Source: 20CM-2-55-15 sp963738025 (lineage in GTDB: Bacteria > Acidobacteriota > Terriglobia > 20CM-2-55-15). Taken from it: 64,000 nucleotides of DNA. The translations under genes and the position numbers were made by a program. How positions within the stretch are numbered: the first letter of the stretch is position 1; each line of letters starts with the position of its first letter. A model generated the notes under the pieces. That model was given only the letters and a program-made list of their open reading frames with translations, was not told the origin of the DNA and ran no database searches. Of this stretch, positions 58,829-64,000 are shown piece after piece. The stretch covers positions 1 to 64,000 of the forward strand of contig CAVTWA010000006.1 of NCBI GenBank assembly GCA_963738025.1, read 5' to 3'.

Positions 58829-59887
58829 TCAGGGCATTACGGCCACTTTGAGCTGACCATTTCTGTTCTTCATGTGATGGAACAGATCGGGCAACTCTCT
58901 CAGGCGGATCTCTCCAGTAATAAAGTCGGCGGCGGATACGGTTCCGGTAGCAATGGTGTCGAGCGCCTCGCGGATAAATCGAGGCGTGTGATGGAAGCTG
59001 GATTTAATTGAGATCTCGGAATAGTGCAGAGCCGATGACTCGAATTCCACTCTCGTGCCGCGCGGACAGCCTCCGAACAGATTGACCGTCCCGCCGCAGC
59101 GAACCATTTGCATTGCCCACTGCCACGACGTCGGGGAGCCCACGGCTTCGATTACCGCATCCGCGCCAAAATGCCGCGGCGTGACCTGGCGCACAACTTC
59201 CACCACGTTTGATACCTTCGAAGCATCGACAAAGCACTCCGCGCCAAGACGTTCGGCAGCCTTCATCTGCGTATCACGCTTGCCCACGGCAATGACACGG
59301 ACACCACGGCCCGATAGAATGCGAACGAATTTGAGCCCGATGGGCCCGCAGCCGATCACAACGGTGGTATCGCCGGGCTGGATTCCTGTTTCTTCGATAC
59401 CCCGTAATACGCAAGCGAGAGGCTCGGTCAATGCGGCATCCACAAACGATAGATGCGGTGGAATCTCGATGACGTTCTCACGAACGATACGAGCGGGAAT
59501 CAACGCATATTCCGCGTACGCTCCGTTATTGAAAACGAGGTCTTCACAGAGGTTGGCTTTGTCCTTCAAACAGAAGAAGCATTTGTTGCAAGGCGCCGAA
59601 TTGGCCGCCACCACCCGCATACCGGGCTTGAAGCGATCCCGGACGCCCGCACCGGCCTTATGTACAACACCCGCCAGTTCGTGGCCGAAGATGGCTGGAG
59701 GCACAATCATCCGGGCATGATAGCCCTGCTTCCACACCTTGAAGTCTGTCCCGCACGTCAGCGCCGCGTTGACGCGGACCAGGAGATCTTCCGCGCCCAA
59801 TGTCGGAAGCGCGACACTTTCGATTCTCAGATCTTCGGGGCCGTACAAAACGGCCGCCAGCATGTGTCCGTTACTGTTTGGATTCAC
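58829..59887 (-). CDS. Zinc-dependent medium-chain alcohol/polyol dehydrogenase
   Basis: 352 residues, cytoplasmic NAD(P)-dependent dehydrogenase. Catalytic zinc ligands C45 (LTCGTD), H69 and E70 (FGHELAG). The structural zinc site is C100, C103, C106 and C114 in SAPCNKCFFCLKDKANLC. The Rossmann motif GCGPIG is around residue 178. It resembles sorbitol and threonine dehydrogenases (GTDFKVWKQG substrate-lid start), but the substrate cannot be fixed from sequence; TDH-specific residues were not recognised. Transcribed alone on the minus strand, with a dispersed repeat touching its 3' end. ATG 59887; an internal ATG at residue 9 is possible. Confidence 0.9.
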   Translation of the reverse strand: MNPNSNGHMLAAVLYGPEDLRIESVALPTLGAEDLLVRVNAALTCGTDFKVWKQGYHARMIVPPAIFGHELAGVVHKAGAGVRDRFKPGMRVVAANSAPCNKCFFCLKDKANLCEDLVFNNGAYAEYALIPARIVRENVIEIPPHLSFVDAALTEPLACVLRGIEETGIQPGDTTVVIGCGPIGLKFVRILSGRGVRVIAVGKRDTQMKAAERLGAECFVDASKVSNVVEVVRQVTPRHFGADAVIEAVGSPTSWQWAMQMVRCGGTVNLFGGCPRGTRVEFESSALHYSEISIKSSFHHTPRFIREALDTIATGTVSAADFITGEIRLRELPDLFHHMKNRNGQLKVAVMP

Positions 59888-60102
59888 TAAAGGCCACCAG
59901 ACTGAAAGAGTACACGATGGTGGAAACGGAACAGCCCCTTCCCTGGGAAGGCCGGAGGTCGAACATCCTGCAGTAACGCCATCTCGTTCGGGTCGCGCAT
60001 TTGTAAGACTCTGATTCTAGCTCACATGCGCTTGTACCAGCGAGGTAGTATTTCTTTTACGCACAAGGGTTTGACGATTCGCGATGAATTTGGTTTCCCT
60101 GC

Positions 60103-61875
60103 CTACCTGTGCACCGCGACCGGCGTCGACTTCCAGCCCCGCTCACCGATTTGCTGCCGCCACATCGCGTAGTACAGCCCTTTCAGCTCGACTAATTCCT
60201 GGTGTCGGCCGGACTCGACGATTTTGCCGCGTTCCAGGACAAGAATTTTGTCGGCATGAATGACCGTCGACAGACGGTGCGCAATCAGGATCGTGATCAG
60301 ATCCTTCCGCATGGAAACATCGCGGATGGTTTCGCTGATCTCCTGCTCAGTGAGTGAATCGAGGGACGAGGTGGCTTCGTCGAATACCAGCAGACTGGGA
60401 TGACGTAACAGCGCGCGGGCGATTGAAAGCCGTTGCTTCTCTCCTCCGGACACCTTCACGCCGCCTTCTCCGATCAGCGTATCCAATCCTTTGTCGGCGC
60501 GAGCAAGTAAGCTGTGGCAGGCAGCTTTCCTCAGAACCTCCATACATTCCTCGTCGGATGCCGTCGGATTAACGAACAGAAGATTCTCGCGAATGCTGCC
60601 GGAGAACAACTGCGTGTCTTGCGTCACCAACCCGATCCGCTCTCTTAAACCCTCGAGATCGATATCGTGAATGGAAAAGCCATCATAGCGGATGTCACCG
60701 CCTTGAGGACGATACAGTCCGACCAGCAGCTTCACGAGGGTCGTTTTTCCCGAGCCGGAAGGACCGACCAATGCGATAGTCTGGCCCAAAGATGCGGTGA
60801 ACGAAACTCCGTCCAGCGCCTTGGTTGCCGCAGTCTGGTGTTGGAACACGACATTATCGAATTCAACTTTAGTCACGTCCGTCACAGCGACGGGATGCGC
60901 CGGTCGCGGCTCTTTCGGCATGTTCAGAATGCTTTCGAAATTGTTCAGCGAGACTTCGGTTTCGCGGTAGATGTTCATCACATTTCCGACTTCCTGCAGC
61001 GGACCAAAGATAAAGAAAGAATAGATCCAGCAGGAAAAGAACTGCCCCACCGAGATCTCGCGGGCGAAAATCAGATACATCATCAAACCCAGAATTGACG
61101 TGCGCATGGCATTGACGCAGGTGCCCTGAATAAAGCTCAGGCTGCGAAGGTACTTCACCTTCTTCAATTCGAGTTCCAGAATCTTGCCGGTCGTATTATT
61201 GAGGCGGGTGATCTCCTGCTGGGCAAGGCCAAGGCTCTTGACGAGTTCAATGTTGCGCAGAGACTCCGTGGTCGCTCCGGCCAGAGCGGTGGTTTCGGCA
61301 ACGATCACCTTCTGAATTTTTTTGATTTTGCGGCTGAGTACCGAAACCAGCGTTCCCAGAACCGGAATCATCAGGAAATAACCAAGTGCGATCAGCCAGT
61401 GAACGGTCAGCGTGTAAATCATCACAAAAACAACGCCGACCAGCGATATGAACAGAATGTTAACGACCGAGTTCGTCAGCCGTTCCACATCGGAGCGGAC
61501 CTTCTGCAGTCGGCCCAGAGTTTCTCCGCTGCGCTGATCCTCAAAGACACTGTAGGGCAATTCCAGCGAGTGCCGGATTCCATCCGAGTAAATCCGCGCC
61601 CCGAGCCGCTGGGTTATGACATTAATGTAATAGTCCTGAAAGTTCTTCGCGACCCGCGAGACGAACGCCACGCCAACGGCCGCGGCAAGCAGCAGCATGA
61701 CTCCGTGGAAGAATTGGGACGTCGTATATTGCTCATAGCGCGTTGCGTAATCGTCGATAACATGGCGCAGGATGACGGGATCGAGCAAAGAAAAGATCTG
61801 GTTGATGGCCGCCAGGACGAGGATCAGGACCACCATCTGCCTGTAGGAACGCAGGTACGAATACAAGATTTTCAT
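60103..61875 (-). CDS. ABC-type exporter, fused permease/ATPase (half transporter)
   Basis: 590 residues forming one half of a dimeric exporter. Six helices occupy 1-310 (first: MVVLILVLAAINQIFSLLDP), with the coupling block RSGETLGRLQKVRSDVERLT. The ATPase domain has Walker A VGPSGSGKTTLVK, Q-loop IGLVTQDTQLFSG, signature KVSGGEKQRLSIA, Walker B LLVFDEATSSLD and the switch His in LIAHRLST. All catalytic residues are intact. Relatives export lipids (MsbA), peptides or drugs. There is no partner half-transporter, peptidase or lipid gene adjacent, so the substrate is open; MsbA function is possible given the LPS genes elsewhere in the window. ATG 61875 after TTGCTATG. Confidence 0.93.
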   Translation of the reverse strand: MKILYSYLRSYRQMVVLILVLAAINQIFSLLDPVILRHVIDDYATRYEQYTTSQFFHGVMLLLAAAVGVAFVSRVAKNFQDYYINVITQRLGARIYSDGIRHSLELPYSVFEDQRSGETLGRLQKVRSDVERLTNSVVNILFISLVGVVFVMIYTLTVHWLIALGYFLMIPVLGTLVSVLSRKIKKIQKVIVAETTALAGATTESLRNIELVKSLGLAQQEITRLNNTTGKILELELKKVKYLRSLSFIQGTCVNAMRTSILGLMMYLIFAREISVGQFFSCWIYSFFIFGPLQEVGNVMNIYRETEVSLNNFESILNMPKEPRPAHPVAVTDVTKVEFDNVVFQHQTAATKALDGVSFTASLGQTIALVGPSGSGKTTLVKLLVGLYRPQGGDIRYDGFSIHDIDLEGLRERIGLVTQDTQLFSGSIRENLLFVNPTASDEECMEVLRKAACHSLLARADKGLDTLIGEGGVKVSGGEKQRLSIARALLRHPSLLVFDEATSSLDSLTEQEISETIRDVSMRKDLITILIAHRLSTVIHADKILVLERGKIVESGRHQELVELKGLYYAMWRQQIGERGWKSTPVAVHR

Positions 61876-61889
61876 AGCAACATGGACCC

Positions 61890-61939
61890 AGGAGTTGAAC
61901 GGATCAAACGGCTCGAAATCCGTTCAATCCGTCATCGGC
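61890..61939. repeat. Short imperfect inverted repeat
   Basis: GTTGAACGGATCAAACGG pairs imperfectly with AAATCCGTTCAATCCGT around 61912. It belongs to the same AT-rich ACGGATTxAACGG type as the palindrome at 51838 and the eroded copy near 34741. It separates ppdK and the exporter gene on the minus strand. Confidence 0.5.
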
Positions 61940-64000
61940 TTATTTAGCCCGCTTTGCCTTCGCCGCAGCCTCTTCCTCGATCGCCGCCTGCGCCGCCGCC
62001 AGCCTTGCGACAGGCACGCGGAAGGGCGAACAGCTTACATACGTCAGGCCGATCCGGTGACAGAATTTCACGGAATCCGGATCGCCGCCGTGCTCGCCGC
62101 AGATACCGAGTTTGATCTCCGGACGGGTTTTCTGGCCTTTCTCGACCGCGATCTTCATCAGCAGGCCAACCCCTGCCTGATCGATCGTCGCGAAAGGATT
62201 CTTCTTCACAATTTCCAGCTCGGCATAGGCCGGCAGGAAAGAACCTGAATCGTCGCGGCTCATGCCGAGCCCCATCTGAGTGAGGTCATTCGTGCCGAAG
62301 CTGAAAAACTCGGCAGTCTGAGCGATTTCATCCGCTGTCAAAGCACCGCGCGGCACTTCGATCATCGTGCCGACGAGGTAGTTGAGCTTCACTTTCTTTT
62401 CGGCCATGACTTCCTTGGCGACGCGGTGAACAACTTCCACCTGAAGATCCAGCTCCTTCTTGAAGCCGACCAGGGGAATCATGATCTCGGGCTTTGCCTT
62501 GACACCGGCGGCCTGACATTCCGCCGCCGCCTCGAATATCGCGCGGGCCTGCATCTCCGAGATTTCACTGTGCACCACGCCAAGCCGGCAGCCGCGGAAA
62601 CCAAGCATCGGATTGAACTCATGAAGTTCGTTGACGCGTTGCTTGATCCTTTCGGCGGCAACGCCCATCTTCCGGGCGAGTTCCTCTTGTGCCGCGGGCT
62701 CGTGCGGAAGGAATTCATGCAATGGCGGATCCAGGAAGCGGATCGTCGCCGGCAGCCCATTCAGCGCTTTGAAGATGCCGACGAAATCCTGCCTTTGATA
62801 CGGCAGCAACTTGGCGAGTGCCTTTTTCCGCTCCGCAACGCCCTCCGCGATGATCATCTCGCGCATCGCATCGATGCGCTCGCCTTCGAAGAACATGTGC
62901 TCGGTCCGGCAAAGTCCGATTCCCGTCGCGCCGAAGGCCACGGCATTTGCGGTCTGCTCAGGCGTGTCGGCATTGGTGCGCACCTGAAGGCGTGTCACTT
63001 TGTTGCACCAGTCCATCAGCTGTTTGAACAATCCGAAGGTCTTGCTTTCCTTCGCATCGAGGGATTTCTCGACCAGAACCTGAACGATCTCCGACGCAGC
63101 CGTCTTGATCTCCCCCGGATAAACTTCTCCCACCGTGCCGTTGATCGAAAGATAGTCGCCTTCTTTGTAGGTTTTTCCTTTCACCGTCATGGTTTTTGCG
63201 GAGTAATTGATCTGCAGCTCGCTGGCGCCGCAAACGCAAACCTTTCCCATCTGCCGTGCAACGAGCGCCGCATGGGAACTGACACCGCCCTTTGCCGTCA
63301 AAATTCCCTCGGCGGCAATCATTCCGCGCAGATCTTCAGGCGATGTTTCATTGCGTACCAGCAGAACGCGCTCGCCACGAGCTGCGGCGGTGACCGCACG
63401 ATCTGCGTTCATATACATCTTGCCCGACGCCGCACCTGGACCGGCGGGCAGACCTCGCGCAATGACTTCTGCTGCTTTTACAGCCTGGCGATCGAAAACC
63501 GGAGCGAGGACCTGATCCAATTGATCCGCGGGGACACGCGTGATCGCGGTCTTCCAGTCGATCAGCTTCTCCTTCTCCATCTCGACGGCAAACCGAACGG
63601 CCGCAATTCCGGTACGCTTGCCGTTCCGGGTCTGGAGCATGAACAGCTTGCCCTCCTGAACCGTGAACTCGAAGTCCTGTACATCTTTAAAGTGGCGCTC
63701 GAGCGTGCTTCTGACTTTTTCCAGCTCGGCATGTACCTTCGGCATATGGTTCTTCAGAGCAACCACCGGCTCGGGAGTCCGCACGCCAGCGACGACATCT
63801 TCTCCCTGCGCGTTGATCAGAAACTCACCATAGAAGGTTTTCTCACCTGTTGCGGGATCGCGGGTGAAGGCAACACCTGAACCGGAATTTTCGCCGGTAT
63901 TTCCGAACACCATCGCCTGGACGTTGACTGCGGTTCCCCACTCCGTCGGAATGTTGTACTTGCGGCGATAGACAATCGCGCGGTCGTTCATCCAGGATCC
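61940..64000 (-). CDS. ppdK: Pyruvate, phosphate dikinase, C-terminal part (runs off the window)
   Basis: Interconverts pyruvate + ATP + phosphate with phosphoenolpyruvate + AMP + PPi, usually for gluconeogenesis here. 686 codons are inside the window, and the frame is still open at base 64000, so the N-terminal ATP-grasp part (roughly the first 200 residues) is missing. Seen: RRKYNIPTEWGTAVNVQAMV and SGSGVAFTRDPATGEKTFYG of the ATP-binding domain, the phosphohistidine swivel motif KGGVSSHAALVARQMGK, and the PEP-binding TIM barrel with GIGLCRTEHMFF, NPMLGFRGCRLG, FGTNDLTQMGLG and LGICGEHGGD with the catalytic Cys. No lesion. The Met at 63991 is internal. Confidence 0.96.
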   Translation of the reverse strand, partial: GSWMNDRAIVYRRKYNIPTEWGTAVNVQAMVFGNTGENSGSGVAFTRDPATGEKTFYGEFLINAQGEDVVAGVRTPEPVVALKNHMPKVHAELEKVRSTLERHFKDVQDFEFTVQEGKLFMLQTRNGKRTGIAAVRFAVEMEKEKLIDWKTAITRVPADQLDQVLAPVFDRQAVKAAEVIARGLPAGPGAASGKMYMNADRAVTAAARGERVLLVRNETSPEDLRGMIAAEGILTAKGGVSSHAALVARQMGKVCVCGASELQINYSAKTMTVKGKTYKEGDYLSINGTVGEVYPGEIKTAASEIVQVLVEKSLDAKESKTFGLFKQLMDWCNKVTRLQVRTNADTPEQTANAVAFGATGIGLCRTEHMFFEGERIDAMREMIIAEGVAERKKALAKLLPYQRQDFVGIFKALNGLPATIRFLDPPLHEFLPHEPAAQEELARKMGVAAERIKQRVNELHEFNPMLGFRGCRLGVVHSEISEMQARAIFEAAAECQAAGVKAKPEIMIPLVGFKKELDLQVEVVHRVAKEVMAEKKVKLNYLVGTMIEVPRGALTADEIAQTAEFFSFGTNDLTQMGLGMSRDDSGSFLPAYAELEIVKKNPFATIDQAGVGLLMKIAVEKGQKTRPEIKLGICGEHGGDPDSVKFCHRIGLTYVSCSPFRVPVARLAAAQAAIEEEAAAKAKRAK

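Noticed and set aside
62426..63880. 484-codon open frame on the plus strand
   Set aside because: Antisense to ppdK, which is clearly the real gene.

Overview
The window reads as a chromosomal piece of a soil-type member of the Acidobacteriota. The clues are protein families largely confined to, or expanded in, that phylum: a VWFA-related protein and a TIGR03435-type soil-associated protein flanking an Oar-like TonB-dependent receptor, a second Oar-like receptor, a DUF1592/1588/1585-type cytochrome, an ECF sigma/ChrR pair and a fused LptF-LptG permease. lpxD and lptFG show a Gram-negative outer membrane. No rRNA, complete tRNA or CRISPR array was found.

Left part (1-17 kb) is accessory and heavily decayed. 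It holds a hybrid histidine kinase broken by at least seven small indels, an SpoIIE-type phosphatase with many frameshifts, two transposase N-terminal remnants, 3' halves of tRNA-Gly and tRNA-Gln, a truncated APS kinase next to an intact sulfotransferase, and an intact IS4-family element (11434-12901). That element has 17-bp terminal repeats and a 10-bp target duplication and sits inside a Ser/Thr protein kinase gene. The one clear housekeeping gene here is ftsH.

Middle part (17-41 kb): a PAS histidine kinase, an ECF sigma/ChrR-like anti-sigma pair, lspA, small membrane proteins, and a SelW-like (Rdx) selenoprotein gene with an in-frame UGA and an adjacent SECIS-like hairpin (20763-20993), which ordinary gene calling misses. 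Then come a TonB receptor, a sugar-catabolism block (glucokinase, transketolase, 6-phosphogluconate dehydrogenase, glucose-6-phosphate dehydrogenase, GH57 enzyme), fused lptFG, an unusual winged-helix regulator, metK, xerD, murJ and lpxD.

Right part (41-64 kb): a three-gene unit TIGR03435 protein - TonB receptor - VWFA protein with 1- and 2-base gaps, an M20 peptidase, an STN-like secreted protein, tryptophanase, a DUF1592-type cytochrome, a two-component system (kinase frameshifted), a cNMP-binding/DUF1003 membrane protein, an amidohydrolase (one frameshift), a zinc alcohol dehydrogenase, an ABC exporter and the C-terminal two thirds of pyruvate phosphate dikinase, which runs off the right edge.

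A dispersed composite repeat family centred on a 27-bp GC-rich palindrome (half-site AGTCCCCGCCTAA) occurs at least eight times between 24 and 59 kb, nearly always between genes. At 41 kb one copy is nested in another. Separate long palindromes lie at 19986, 30581 and 51838.
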